A DNA stretch of 64,000 nt, taken from contig CP102060.1 of NCBI GenBank assembly GCA_024579835.1, forward strand, positions 2,021,558 to 2,085,557. The letters run 5' to 3'. Source of the stretch: Clostridiaceae bacterium HFYG-1003. GTDB lineage: Bacteria; Bacillota; Clostridia; Clostridiales; Clostridiaceae. The notes below the pieces were generated by a model. It saw nothing but the letters and a program-made list of their open reading frames with translations, ran no database searches and had not been told where the DNA came from. Made by a program: the position numbers and the translations under genes. Below, in pieces: positions 52,241 through 61,186 of this stretch (within the stretch, counting starts at the first letter, position 1; every line of letters begins with the position of its first letter).

Positions 52241-52711
52241 TTCTTTCCCCTTTCACAAGACAAATAATCTTTCGTCAATATTATATCATACCCCGGTTCT
52301 CCTCAGTCGGGAGTATCAGCTTCCCGGAGTTCTATGAGCCATCCTTCGCCTCGCCCTCTCGATCCTGCCTGACCCCAGATAAAACAGCCGACCTTGACCC
52401 AATGGTTCTTTTATGGGCTATGCACGATGGGTTTTGCACGATGGGCATTTCACCGTGGATTTTGCACGGTGGCATTACAAGATCACTTTGAGATGATCCC
52501 TGTGAGCGGTTGTTGTTAAGCCAAGGACTTAGACGAACCGACCATTGACGCGATGAACTGTTTTCCTGCCTGATCAGATCAAAGAACATGACGAAACCGC
52601 ATGAAGGGAGCGCAACCCCTGTTTTCACGGGGGATTGCGCTCCTGATTTTCGATTCCTTCGGGCCGGATTATTCGAATAACTCTTGAATTCAACTTCGAA
52701 CAACAGGCTGG
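52241..52711. other. intergenic region with 15-bp repeats and a terminator
   Basis: Four degenerate GCACGATGGG/CACGGTGG words, spaced about 15 bp, lie at 52420-52475. A hairpin GGAGCGCAA (52607-52615) with TTGCGCTCC (52635-52643) lies 69 bases beyond the SDR stop and probably terminates that gene. No gene seen. Confidence 0.5.
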
Positions 52712-53473
52712 CTAATAAGCAGTCCAGCCGCTGTCCGCCGTAATGCACTGACCATTTATGAAGCCGGAATCGTCGGAAGCCAGAAACAGTGCCACACGGG
52801 CAATTTCAATCGGCTTGCCGTTTCTTGGATTGCCGCCGATATTGGACATGGCGATATTCAGCCCTTCCTGGTTGACCTTTTTCATGAAGTCACCGCTGCC
52901 GATCTCCGTTTCAACGCCTCCGGGGCAGATAGCATTGCAGCGGATGTTCTTTTTGGCGTACATATATCCCGTATTCTTGGTCAGGCCCACGACCGCGTGC
53001 TTGGCTGCAGTGTAAACCGCACCCGCTCTGGCGCCGTACAATCCTCCGACGGAAGCAATATTTATGATGTTGCCGCCGCCCTGTACCAGGAACTGCTTCA
53101 CCGCGCCGCGGCTGGTATAAAATGGAGCAAACGTATTGAGGGCAAACACTTTTTCCAGCATGTCATCAGCAACATCTCCCACCGCGCTGAAATCATCCAT
53201 GATTCCGGCATTATTCACCAGAATATCCAGTTTGCCTGCATCCTTCACGACTGCCTCAATCAACGACTGAGCGTCTTCTTTCTCCATCAGATCCGCGACA
53301 TGCGGAATGATCCGGCCAGGCCCCTGAATACTTTCCGCCAGTTCCTGCAACCGCTCCGCCCTTCTGGCCACAGCATATACAATAGCCCCTTCCTGAGCAA
53401 ACAGCGCTGCGATTTCGTGTCCCATTCCGGAGCTGGCTCCGGTAACAATGGCTACTTTACCTTGAAGCTTCAT
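52712..53473 (-). CDS. short-chain dehydrogenase/reductase
   Basis: A 253-residue classical SDR. Cofactor motif TGASSGMGHEIA at 11-22, NNAGIMDD, catalytic Ser in NIASVGGLYG and YTAAK, and the GFINGQCITADSGW C-terminal family signature. NAD(H) or NADP(H) preference and substrate are unknown. AGGAGG precedes the start. It is preceded by a possible leader RNA with its own terminator (53626-53733), so expression could be attenuated. Confidence 0.88.
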   Translation of the reverse strand: MKLQGKVAIVTGASSGMGHEIAALFAQEGAIVYAVARRAERLQELAESIQGPGRIIPHVADLMEKEDAQSLIEAVVKDAGKLDILVNNAGIMDDFSAVGDVADDMLEKVFALNTFAPFYTSRGAVKQFLVQGGGNIINIASVGGLYGARAGAVYTAAKHAVVGLTKNTGYMYAKKNIRCNAICPGGVETEIGSGDFMKKVNQEGLNIAMSNIGGNPRNGKPIEIARVALFLASDDSGFINGQCITADSGWTAY

Positions 53474-53625
53474 GTTTCAGACCTCCTAATGAGTTTATTT
53501 TCACAATCTCTTCTCCTAAATTATAGTCCAATCGTCTTATCCTGTAAACGTTATCCCATTCGTGGCGAAAAGCGATTTTCCAATGAGCGCAAACGAGAAA
53601 TCTTACCCGAATGCCAATCAAGCAG

Positions 53626-53733
53626 ACCAAAAAGCCCCCACATCCGTGGAGGCGATCCAGTAAATACAAAGGAAATTACCTCGGATGAGGTTCACCCTTA
53701 TGCGACGCTGCATTGAACTGTTTTAAATTCTGC
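53626..53733 (-). promoter_or_regulatory. possible transcription-attenuating leader of the SDR gene
   Basis: On the minus strand: a promoter-like TTGATT-16-TAAAAC partly inside the preceding terminator, a small hairpin ACCTC-ATCC-GAGGT, then CCTCCAC-GGAT-GTGGGGG followed by CTTTTTGG (ending near 53626), about 150 bases before the SDR start. I could not match it to a known riboswitch class. Confidence 0.35.
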
Positions 53734-53760
53734 AATCCGGTAATCAAGGATTACCGGATT
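53734..53760 (-). terminator. terminator of the TspO-like gene
   Basis: AATCCGGTAATC-AAG-GATTACCGGATT, 12-bp perfect stem 38 bases after the stop codon; weak T-run. Confidence 0.6.
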
Positions 53761-53797
53761 CCTTGGAACTTCGCAATCAAGCGATACTGAGATGGCT

Positions 53798-54595
53798 TTA
53801 TTCTAAATTTTTTTCAACATTGGGCAGTATATTGAACCGGTTGCGATAGAACTGGATGGCTACCAGAGCGATCAGCAGAGCCGCTCCGGTAATTGCCGCA
53901 GTCTGAGCCATAGGATATTTCCCCTGAAAGCCCTCAGGAGCCATGAGAAAACGGTAAATCCCGAAATATGCCCAAGCAACCGGCAGCGGAATCGCTGCGT
54001 TGCTCAGCCGATAGGCCACCCCTCCAGTGAGGAGGACTGCCACGGAGAGGATCAGGATGGCCCATAACTCCAGTGATAATCCAAACCCGTCCCAGTTCAT
54101 CTTCACCAGGCTGGCAGCGATATTTACCACTGTGGCAATCATGAGCCAGCCGGTATAGAGCGAAAAAGTCAGGGGAAGCAGCCAGCGGCGGCCTTCCTGG
54201 ATCTTGAGCAGTTCGCGGCAGATCAGACTCAGGATGACCAGGAAACCAATGATGAAGAGACTTGAAAGTTCAATGAAGAGAAACGAGAAGGTGACGATCC
54301 ACAGGATATTGAACAGGCACGAAATTCGAAACAGCAGACTGATCCGGTCCACTGCCTCCTGGTAGTACCGATCATTTTTCTTCAGGATCATAAAGATGAT
54401 GGAAAAAAGCAGCAGTGTGTAGATCAGGCTCCAGATGCTGAAAGTCGATGGACTGGGCGTGATCAGCGTAATGTATTTGTCCGAGATTTCCTTTTGTGAC
54501 AGTCCATTAATCAGACCGGCAGCACCCAGTCCGTTAAATACCAGAGTTACTGCAAAAAAAAGGGCATTGATCCAGGCTTTTTTTGATCGTTCCAT
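53798..54595 (-). CDS. TspO/MBR-like tryptophan-rich membrane protein
   Basis: A 265-residue membrane protein with about seven membrane segments. The pattern of PSPSTFSIWSLIYTLL early and repeated tryptophans in membrane segments fits the longer Firmicutes version of the TspO/MBR (tryptophan-rich sensory protein) group, whose archetype is about 160 residues and binds tetrapyrroles. The assignment is tentative. AAAGGAGT precedes the start. An FAD-oxidoreductase remnant lies directly upstream on the same strand. Confidence 0.65.
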   Translation of the reverse strand: MERSKKAWINALFFAVTLVFNGLGAAGLINGLSQKEISDKYITLITPSPSTFSIWSLIYTLLLFSIIFMILKKNDRYYQEAVDRISLLFRISCLFNILWIVTFSFLFIELSSLFIIGFLVILSLICRELLKIQEGRRWLLPLTFSLYTGWLMIATVVNIAASLVKMNWDGFGLSLELWAILILSVAVLLTGGVAYRLSNAAIPLPVAWAYFGIYRFLMAPEGFQGKYPMAQTAAITGAALLIALVAIQFYRNRFNILPNVEKNLE

Positions 54596-54782
54596 CGTTG
54601 ACTCCTTTCCGGGTAAAAATTCTACTCAACCTTTAAAATCATGGTATGGATGCTTACTTCTGAAGAACTGGCAGTCGAAAGGGATTCGGATCCTAAGATT
54701 CAGCTCTCCGCCTACTCAAAGCTCACTTTCGATCCGCCTGCCCTTCACTCAGGCTCACCTTCATTCTAAATCATTCTGAACT

Positions 54783-55105
54783 TTATTGGTATGGCTTGGC
54801 AGATCCGGATTCAACCGATTTGAGCAGCTCACTCACCCGGTCGGCGGCCAGTTTGCCTGTCAGGACAGAAACCGGCAGACCCGAAGGACTGAATGTCCAC
54901 TGACCGCATTAAACAATCCGGGGGATCGGGGTTTCAATGGACTGCTGAATTCTCTGCAGTCTGGTCTGCGCCGGAATCCGCGTATTGGAAAAAGCCCATC
55001 CAGTTATGTCGCCGTCTGAGTTTCCGACCTCCCGTTCAATGGTGATCGGGGTGGCACACAGGGCAAATAGGCATTGCTTTCATTAATGAGAACCTGGCAA
55101 AAAAA
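54783..55105 (-). pseudogene. remnant of an FAD-dependent oxidoreductase (phytoene desaturase-like)
   Basis: The minus strand encodes the C-terminal end of an FAD/NAD(P)-binding amine-oxidase-type oxidoreductase: GDITGWAFSNTRIP, then IQQSIETPIPRIV, an in-frame TAA (54909-54911), then CGQWTFSPSGLPVSVLTGKL and AADRVSELLKSVES to the natural TAA at 54783-54785. The GQWTFSPSGLP plus LTGKLAADRV pattern is the FAD-binding end of phytoene-desaturase/carotenoid-isomerase-like proteins. Further upstream (near 55060) the similarity-like sequence continues in another frame (ESNAYLPC), implying a frameshift. The N-terminal 400 or so residues are missing. Confidence 0.65.
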
Positions 55106-55188
55106 CAACCATCCATGAATAACCCATGGTAGAAACCCAATCATGGACTTCTGTTATAGGACCGGAGGATCCTCATCTTTCTCCGGAA

Positions 55189-56325
55189 TTAATCCTGTAT
55201 TACTCGGCGTAATTCATCCATCATAGCCCTGCGATTGCGGTAAGTCCTCTGAAACAATTCCAGCAGTTCTCCTGCAATCGGCCATCCTCCTGGCAATCGA
55301 CTCACATAACTGATAAATTCAGCAATCTCCCGATAATATCCCCGGTTGCTCGTTGTTCGAGCCATTTCACGCAGTAATTCGCTGTATTTCTCCAGTACCT
55401 GCTCCTGATATCGGTCCGTCAACATCAAGTCATATTTCCGGAGCAAATGAATATCATTGGTGCGAAAGACCACATTGCTTAGCTCTTCCCACATCTCTTC
55501 CTCACAGTACAGACTTGCCTGCAGCCCATGATCTGGTACACTCTCGATCATATCCCTGCGAAGTGACAGCCACTCGGCTTCAGAAACCGCTGTTTTCAGC
55601 TCTTGAATCAGCGTACTGTCCCCTGGCAGAAAGTCTTTCAACAAGATCAGGAGCTCTTCGCGGTAGGAATCCAACTGGGCTGATTGGTGAAAGATTTTCT
55701 TTAACATTAGGTGATGTCGGGTCAGCCAGACTTTGGAAGCCAAATCCAGAACAAGGCTTTCCCTTAGAATCGCTTCCGCTTTGTCAAACTCCTGATTCTC
55801 TGACTCGACCACAGCCATGAATGAGCGAATTTTCGGCTCGTCCCAGAATCGCCTGGCATAGGACAGCAGGTCAGCGGTTGAGGCTCCCATCTGCTTTAAA
55901 AGTTGCAGATGCAAGATGGCCCATTCATTTTCTCCGTCAATAATTGACCGGCCATTCATCCGGCTATCTTCTGCCAGGCGTTCACTGATAACGAGCTTTC
56001 TCTCCCAATAGTGTGGTTCATCAAACGACCCATTCCACAAATTGCTGATCGCCTGGGATAACTCCTGATTGGAATGGTCTAAACGATCCGATAACCATTG
56101 GAAGAGCCGCTCTTTGCTGCCTGAATCGGCCTCCTGAATGATTGTTTCAAGCATGTTATAACATTCCTGATCAAAATTCCAATAATTGTAGACATACCAT
56201 TCTGCATCCATCACTGAGACCATCTCCATGAGATGAACGACACACTCAAAGGCGTCTACTGGCTTCTGATCATCCAGAAGCCCCTGAATCTCATGGTGGA
56301 GGTAACTGAAGAGCTCGGAAAACAA
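55189..56325 (-). CDS. SWIM-protein C-terminal region (after in-frame stop)
   Basis: A 378-residue alpha-helical acidic protein piece that I do not recognise by itself. It has no ATG at its start (TTG at 56325) and no ribosome binding site. The open frame runs back in the same phase to a TAA at 56431-56433 through 35 coding-like codons (QEIGVTQEQIRLKLQQLINS), and beyond it into the SWIM zinc-finger gene. It therefore looks like the C-terminal two-thirds of a roughly 564-residue SWIM zinc-finger protein. Confidence 0.65.
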   Translation of the reverse strand: MFSELFSYLHHEIQGLLDDQKPVDAFECVVHLMEMVSVMDAEWYVYNYWNFDQECYNMLETIIQEADSGSKERLFQWLSDRLDHSNQELSQAISNLWNGSFDEPHYWERKLVISERLAEDSRMNGRSIIDGENEWAILHLQLLKQMGASTADLLSYARRFWDEPKIRSFMAVVESENQEFDKAEAILRESLVLDLASKVWLTRHHLMLKKIFHQSAQLDSYREELLILLKDFLPGDSTLIQELKTAVSEAEWLSLRRDMIESVPDHGLQASLYCEEEMWEELSNVVFRTNDIHLLRKYDLMLTDRYQEQVLEKYSELLREMARTTSNRGYYREIAEFISYVSRLPGGWPIAGELLELFQRTYRNRRAMMDELRRVIQD

Positions 56326-56430
56326 GTCATCCAGGTCTTCTTCCGCGACATAACCATCCTCTTCTGTATATGAGTTGATCAGCTGCTGTAACTTCAGCCG
56401 AATTTGTTCCTGTGTGACTCCGATCTCCTG

Positions 56431-56883
56431 TTAGATCAGGATTCTGCGGAATCTCTGTTCCAGTCCCTCATCCTCTTCCAGAATTTCAAAAAGATATTTA
56501 CGTACCAGCTTCTCATCCGAATTTTGAACCAGTTCTGCCAGACTCCGTGTCTGCAAGGGATGATCTTCTTCATCTGATTCCCCAGGGATTTTTCGTTCAC
56601 CCGCACTCCGGTTCAGATTGGCTTCCCAGGCAAGCAGCAATGCCGCCATATGCTTGCAGTTTTCGCCGGAAGCAGCATAGGGACAACTGCAATAGCAAGC
56701 AACAGGTTCATTTTTTACTATCTTTATTTGAACGTGGTATAGCTGCTCTCCCTCAACCAGGCCATCCAGTATTTCCCCGTCAAACGACATATCAATGACA
56801 GTCTGATTCAGGTAATAATCGATCCCTCGCTCAAAAATATGATCCTGAAAATATTGTCGATAATCTGAATTTACGTGTGTCAT
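56431..56883 (-). CDS. SWIM zinc-finger protein, N-terminal part (ends at in-frame stop)
   Basis: A 150-residue protein with a SWIM zinc-finger: the CxCx(n)CxH motif is CYCSCPYAASGENCKHM at about 73-89. SWIM domains bind DNA or proteins and, in bacteria, often head longer proteins next to SNF2-type helicases. The N-terminal DYRQYFQDHIFERGIDYY is typical. The gene ends at TAA 56431-56433, but the frame continues for another 414 codons, so this is probably a broken or readthrough gene. No SNF2 helicase is adjacent. Confidence 0.75.
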   Translation of the reverse strand: MTHVNSDYRQYFQDHIFERGIDYYLNQTVIDMSFDGEILDGLVEGEQLYHVQIKIVKNEPVACYCSCPYAASGENCKHMAALLLAWEANLNRSAGERKIPGESDEEDHPLQTRSLAELVQNSDEKLVRKYLFEILEEDEGLEQRFRRILI

Positions 56884-57124
56884 ACAACCTCTCTTTCCTA
56901 ACTCCAGTTTACCATCGCGGCAAGACCGCCAAAATCATTTCCGGTCAAAGAAAGTCAGTTTATTTTCCAAGAAGATGTGCCTTTTGGGGAGTGAGGAATG
57001 AGAATTTCGGTGGACCTATTATGATTCAACAATATTATCCGAAAAGAAGGAACAGCTCATTGAACGCCTGGCATTGCCCCATTACAATGGAAATAGCAAC
57101 TATTCATTTAGGGAGGGCAATTGT

Positions 57125-58138
57125 ATGATACGATTCCCAAGGACTAGGGCTCTCATCCCTGGTATCCTGCTGACTCTGGTCCTGGCAGGATGCGCTGGTG
57201 AGGCAAAACCGACCGGCACGGGAACTGCGGCGGGAACAACTGCTGCCGCACCAGTCACTACCGCACCCGCTGCCACAACTGCGGGCAATGCGGGAACTTC
57301 TCCTTTGACAGCAGCTTCGACCCAACCGACCCCAGTGGTTTTTTCCGACCCGGTCTTTGAAAAACTGGTGAAAGCTGAACTGAAGAAAGACACCATTTAT
57401 CCGGCGGATCTGGAAGACTTCACGAACCTGAAGATCGGCGGAGACCATTTCCTGCTGCTCTCCGGCAAAGGAGTTCCCGATCGATCGATTGTATTGCTGT
57501 TTGGTACCGACGTGGAACTGGACGGCAAGCGCTTTACCGGATTTGGCACCATGAAGTCGCTGGCCGACCTGAGTCTTTTCCCCAATCTCACATCCCTCCA
57601 TGTTACCCTGCAGCCAGATATCGATTATTCAACCATTCCGGCCCAGGTCAAGGAAACGCTGCGCAGTGGGTTCTTCACCCAAAGCAAACTGAAGGACATC
57701 CAATTTCTTCAAGGTGCCAAGTCCCTGTTCAACCTGAGCTTGAGCTTTAATGAAATCACAGACCTGTCACCGCTGAAGGACTCCAAAGAATTGCTCTATC
57801 TCTCAGCCAACAGCAATCAGGTGTCAGACTTGTCTCCCCTTTCGGAACTGCTCAAGCTGAAAAGCCTGACATTCTACGAAAACCGGATTAAAGACCTATC
57901 TCCCCTGTCCGGCCTTCCAAATCTGGAGACCCTGGAGCTCTACTCGAACTACGTGGAAGACCTCACGCCCCTGTCCGGCATAAAAACCCTCAAAGAGCTG
58001 GAACTGATTGCCAACAAAATCGAGGACGTCAGCCCCCTGAAAGGCTTTTCCTCCTTTGATTCACTTCGTCTGAGCAAGAATCCGATCAAGAACATCGAAG
58101 AACTTGATCACATTAAGAACCTGGTGTTCGAGCCCTAA
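57125..58138 (+). CDS. leucine-rich-repeat lipoprotein
   Basis: A 337-residue surface lipoprotein. Lipobox LVLAGC at about 18-23 gives an N-terminal diacylglyceryl cysteine; a Thr/Ala linker (about 28-70) reaches through the wall; residues about 195-330 hold six 22-residue leucine-rich repeats of the SDS22/internalin type (LxxLxLxxNxIxDLSPL). LRR surfaces bind other proteins, so an adhesion or protein-protein role is likely. GGGAGGG eight bases before the ATG fixes the start at 57125. Monocistronic. Confidence 0.83.
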   Translation: MIRFPRTRALIPGILLTLVLAGCAGEAKPTGTGTAAGTTAAAPVTTAPAATTAGNAGTSPLTAASTQPTPVVFSDPVFEKLVKAELKKDTIYPADLEDFTNLKIGGDHFLLLSGKGVPDRSIVLLFGTDVELDGKRFTGFGTMKSLADLSLFPNLTSLHVTLQPDIDYSTIPAQVKETLRSGFFTQSKLKDIQFLQGAKSLFNLSLSFNEITDLSPLKDSKELLYLSANSNQVSDLSPLSELLKLKSLTFYENRIKDLSPLSGLPNLETLELYSNYVEDLTPLSGIKTLKELELIANKIEDVSPLKGFSSFDSLRLSKNPIKNIEELDHIKNLVFEP

Positions 58139-58605
58139 GCCCTTCACGATCGTTCCATTAATCCAAATTTCTTTCAAGCAGCTTTAGCTCCTATACGCAG
58201 CTCCCAGCATCGTCACAGGGCAGCCTGAATATCACCGATTCAGACTGCCTTGCCATTTCCATTCCCTTTCTGTTTTTGTTTCAGTTTCTGTTTCCGTTCC
58301 GTTTTCTGTTACTGTTTCTGTTCCTGTTCCTGATCTTATCCCAATCCCTTTCCCTTTTATAATCCCTTTCCCTTTCCCTTTCCCTTTCCTTTTCCCTTTT
58401 CCTTTTCCTTTTCCTTTTCCTTTTCCTGGGGGTTACGTAGCATCTACAGTGAGAGCATCGCCAGACAATCGGCTATAATGAAAGAAGAACTATTGTTACA
58501 GGCAGCCTGGCAAAGGGGAGACCTGGCAAATCTGCTTGGCGCAATCTCTGCGCGCAGTGGCTGTCAGATGATCTGCCAGGTTGTGGAAACCAAGAGGAGA
58601 ACTTC
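58139..58605. other. intergenic region with polypyrimidine tract and leader
   Basis: Contains a GGCAG-CTGAAT/ATTCAG-CTGCC hairpin (58219-58249) that may end the LRR gene, the hexamer tract at 58254-58427, a TATAAT at about 58474-58479 that could be the -10 of the helicase promoter, and a dyad ACCTGGCA/TGCCAGGT (about 58521 and 58577) in the helicase leader. Confidence 0.5.
58254..58427. repeat. polypyrimidine hexamer tract
   Basis: Degenerate TTTCTG/TTCCTG hexamers grade into CCCTTT and then CCTTTT hexamers. The plus strand is almost entirely pyrimidine for about 170 bases. Confidence 0.85.
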
Positions 58606-61110
58606 ATGGATCAGTTTCACCTGCCATCGGATCATTTGGATGTCCTGACACATAATGGAGAGACCCTCTCCTATGTCCAGCCATACGGCTCGGACGGGGT
58701 CGTGGTCATTGACCGGGACGCGATCCTGCGGGAGCCGTTTACCTACAAAAGATACTGTCAGAAGCAGAATGAATGGATGCGCCTGTATGGCAGAGTCTAT
58801 CGCTTTCTTGAGTCGGATCAGAATCTGGCTGACTTTCGATCGGCCGGCTGCTTTCCGGATTCGGACCTCTACGATCTCTCCCGGACCCTGGATCGGGAGA
58901 GCACGCTGGCGGAGCCTACTCCGTTGGAATATCGATTCGAGGAATGCTTTATCGATGCCTTCGGAGAGGAAGCATTAAAATATCTGAAACGCGAATATGC
59001 TTTTCTGACGGATCAGGGAAATACCGTATATGTCGATTACGCGCTGTTTCGCAAGGATGGAACCTGGATTGCCATCGAAGAAAACGGCATCCGCTACCAT
59101 CACCCGCAAATCATCGGCAAGGAACGGTATCAGCACATTCTGAAAAAACAGAATGCCATTGTTGCTGCCCATGGGATTGTCTTTCGATGGGACACGGAAA
59201 GCCTGTTCCATCGGGAGAAAATCGCCGATGAGCTCCGGGAGTTTTTGGGTGATCTCGATGATTACCTGATTCAGTACTCACTGTCAGCTTCTCGCGGTTT
59301 TTCCCTGCACGAGCATCAGGCAGATCAGCTTTCTCAGCTCCAGGCCGACCGGGACGCCGGAAAACGGTCTGCTCTGGTTGTCCTGCCGACGGGCACCGGA
59401 AAAACCGTCATCGCCCTGGAAGACATGGTTCGAGTGGCCACAGCTCATGGCTCGCTCGACGTGCTGATCCTGGTGCCATCCCTCGATCTGGTGCTCCAGT
59501 GGCAGAAAGCCGCTGCCGCCTTTGAAACATTGATCGGCCGCATTCAGGTGCAGACGTACGCTGCCATAGCAAGGCAATATCACCGGGAACCGGTGAATCA
59601 ATATCACTATATCGTGGTGGATGAAGCTCATCACGGACCGGCTCCGATCCTGAAAAAAGTCATCCAGCATTATCAGCCGCTGTTCCTGCTGGGGCTGACC
59701 GCAACGGACGAACGCCTGGATGAACGGCGGCTGGAATCAGTTTTTGGGAGCTATGAGGAGAAACTGGATCTGAAGGAGGCCATTCAAAAAGGCCTGCTCT
59801 GCCAGATCCGGGCCTTCCGCCTGGAGAGCACGCTGGACCTGTCTGAAGTAAGGTTCAATGGCAGGGATTATGTTTCCTCGGATCTGGAAAAAAGAATCCG
59901 GGTCAACTCCCGAAATGAGCTCATTGCCGATGTCCTGCATACTTATTTTTATTCCAGACTTCCCGGGAAATCGGGTCTGGTGTACTGCGTCAATGTGGCT
60001 CACGCGAAAGAAATGGCGAAAATTCTTCGGCTGCGCGGATTTACCGCCGAGTCCGTGGATGGTTCCGATCCCCGGCGATACGAAAAGATTCGGCGATATA
60101 TGGAACGCCAGCTCCAGTTCCTATGCACCTGCAGCCTCCTGACCGAAGGCTGGGACGCACCGCACACCTCGGTCATCGTCATGGCTCGTCCAACCCTGTC
60201 CCGAGTACTCTATGCCCAGCAGCTGGGACGGGGCACCCGCAAGACAGAGGGCAAGGAAGCATTGTATGTCATCGATGTGGTGGACCGCTACGGAAGCTTT
60301 GGCCAGCTCAGCAACCGTCCCTGGTCAGTGAATTCCCTGCTGAATCAGCCCTGGTACGTGCCATTTGGGGATCTGGTGCCCAGATCCGATGTTGCTGGTC
60401 AGGAGCTGGTCATCCTTGGGACCACCCATGAACAGCCGGTGAAGCTGCAGCCCTACGAGCTGTTCACCATGCAGCGGCTCTATGAATCGTATCTGTCGGT
60501 GGAATCCCTGGCCCGGGAACTGTTTGTATCCACCGGAACCGTGCGAAGCTGGATCAACACCGGAGAACTGACCCCAGATGTCCATCTCCCGATGGGCCGA
60601 AGCGCGGTCGATCTGTTCCATCCGGATCAGATCGCTATAATCCGGGTGGCGAAAGGTTTGAAGGAACACACGGAAGCCACCATCGTGGAAGACTTCTGGG
60701 AGTTCCTTGCCGAGCGAAGCTACAGTTACAGCTACAAGATGGTCTTTCTGCTGGCTCTGCTGAAACAGGCAGACAGTACCGGGGATGCCGAAATTACCGG
60801 TGTACTGAGCGCCTATCGCGAGTTCTATCTCAATCGGATCAGAGAGAATAAAACCGTAGACCGCCCCGGCTCCCCCTACCATGACCCGGAGTTTCTGATG
60901 GATGACAAAGCACTGACCAACAGTCTTCTTTCAAACCCCTTTGAGAAATTCGAACGCAAGCGTTTCTTCTACTATGCGAAAGATCTCAAAAAGATCTCGA
61001 TTCACCATCGATTGTGGGAAGATCTGACTCACTACGGCGGTCTGGAGAATCTTCGCCGCCAGATGCAGGAAGATCTCATCCATTATTATGCCCCGCTCGG
61101 AGGTTACTAA
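58606..61110 (+). CDS. SF2 helicase with N-terminal nuclease-like domain and HTH
   Basis: An 834-residue multidomain protein. Residues about 110-205 resemble a PD-(D/E)xK (Vsr/DUF559-like) nuclease: Asp144 in VDYALF, then IAIEENG (Glu158/159) and the downstream ERYQHILKKQNAI helix and VFRWDTESL strand. Residues 235-565 are an SF2 helicase: PTGTGKT 261-267, DEAH 339-342, LTATD 364-368, TEGWDAP about 513-519, QQLGRGTRK 538-546. A MerR/excisionase-like helix-turn-helix follows (630-656, SVESLARELFVSTGTVRSWI), then a helical tail. The architecture suggests DNA processing, repair or phage restriction. GAGGAG precedes the ATG. Confidence 0.8.
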   Translation: MDQFHLPSDHLDVLTHNGETLSYVQPYGSDGVVVIDRDAILREPFTYKRYCQKQNEWMRLYGRVYRFLESDQNLADFRSAGCFPDSDLYDLSRTLDRESTLAEPTPLEYRFEECFIDAFGEEALKYLKREYAFLTDQGNTVYVDYALFRKDGTWIAIEENGIRYHHPQIIGKERYQHILKKQNAIVAAHGIVFRWDTESLFHREKIADELREFLGDLDDYLIQYSLSASRGFSLHEHQADQLSQLQADRDAGKRSALVVLPTGTGKTVIALEDMVRVATAHGSLDVLILVPSLDLVLQWQKAAAAFETLIGRIQVQTYAAIARQYHREPVNQYHYIVVDEAHHGPAPILKKVIQHYQPLFLLGLTATDERLDERRLESVFGSYEEKLDLKEAIQKGLLCQIRAFRLESTLDLSEVRFNGRDYVSSDLEKRIRVNSRNELIADVLHTYFYSRLPGKSGLVYCVNVAHAKEMAKILRLRGFTAESVDGSDPRRYEKIRRYMERQLQFLCTCSLLTEGWDAPHTSVIVMARPTLSRVLYAQQLGRGTRKTEGKEALYVIDVVDRYGSFGQLSNRPWSVNSLLNQPWYVPFGDLVPRSDVAGQELVILGTTHEQPVKLQPYELFTMQRLYESYLSVESLARELFVSTGTVRSWINTGELTPDVHLPMGRSAVDLFHPDQIAIIRVAKGLKEHTEATIVEDFWEFLAERSYSYSYKMVFLLALLKQADSTGDAEITGVLSAYREFYLNRIRENKTVDRPGSPYHDPEFLMDDKALTNSLLSNPFEKFERKRFFYYAKDLKKISIHHRLWEDLTHYGGLENLRRQMQEDLIHYYAPLGGY

Positions 61111-61186
61111 AGAAACCTACCTGAACATCCTTCAGGCAATCCACTCATGTCACCAGAATCAACCAAACATTCAAGGAGCTCAAGCC

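Noticed and set aside
53626-53733. Known riboswitch (fluoride, guanidine, preQ1)
   Set aside because: The conserved core sequences of these classes are not present; only generic hairpins are seen.
46433-56883. Reassigned UAA codon
   Set aside because: UAA is the normal stop of many intact genes in the window (for example ridA, the TusA-like gene and the alcohol dehydrogenase), so a code change is not supported.
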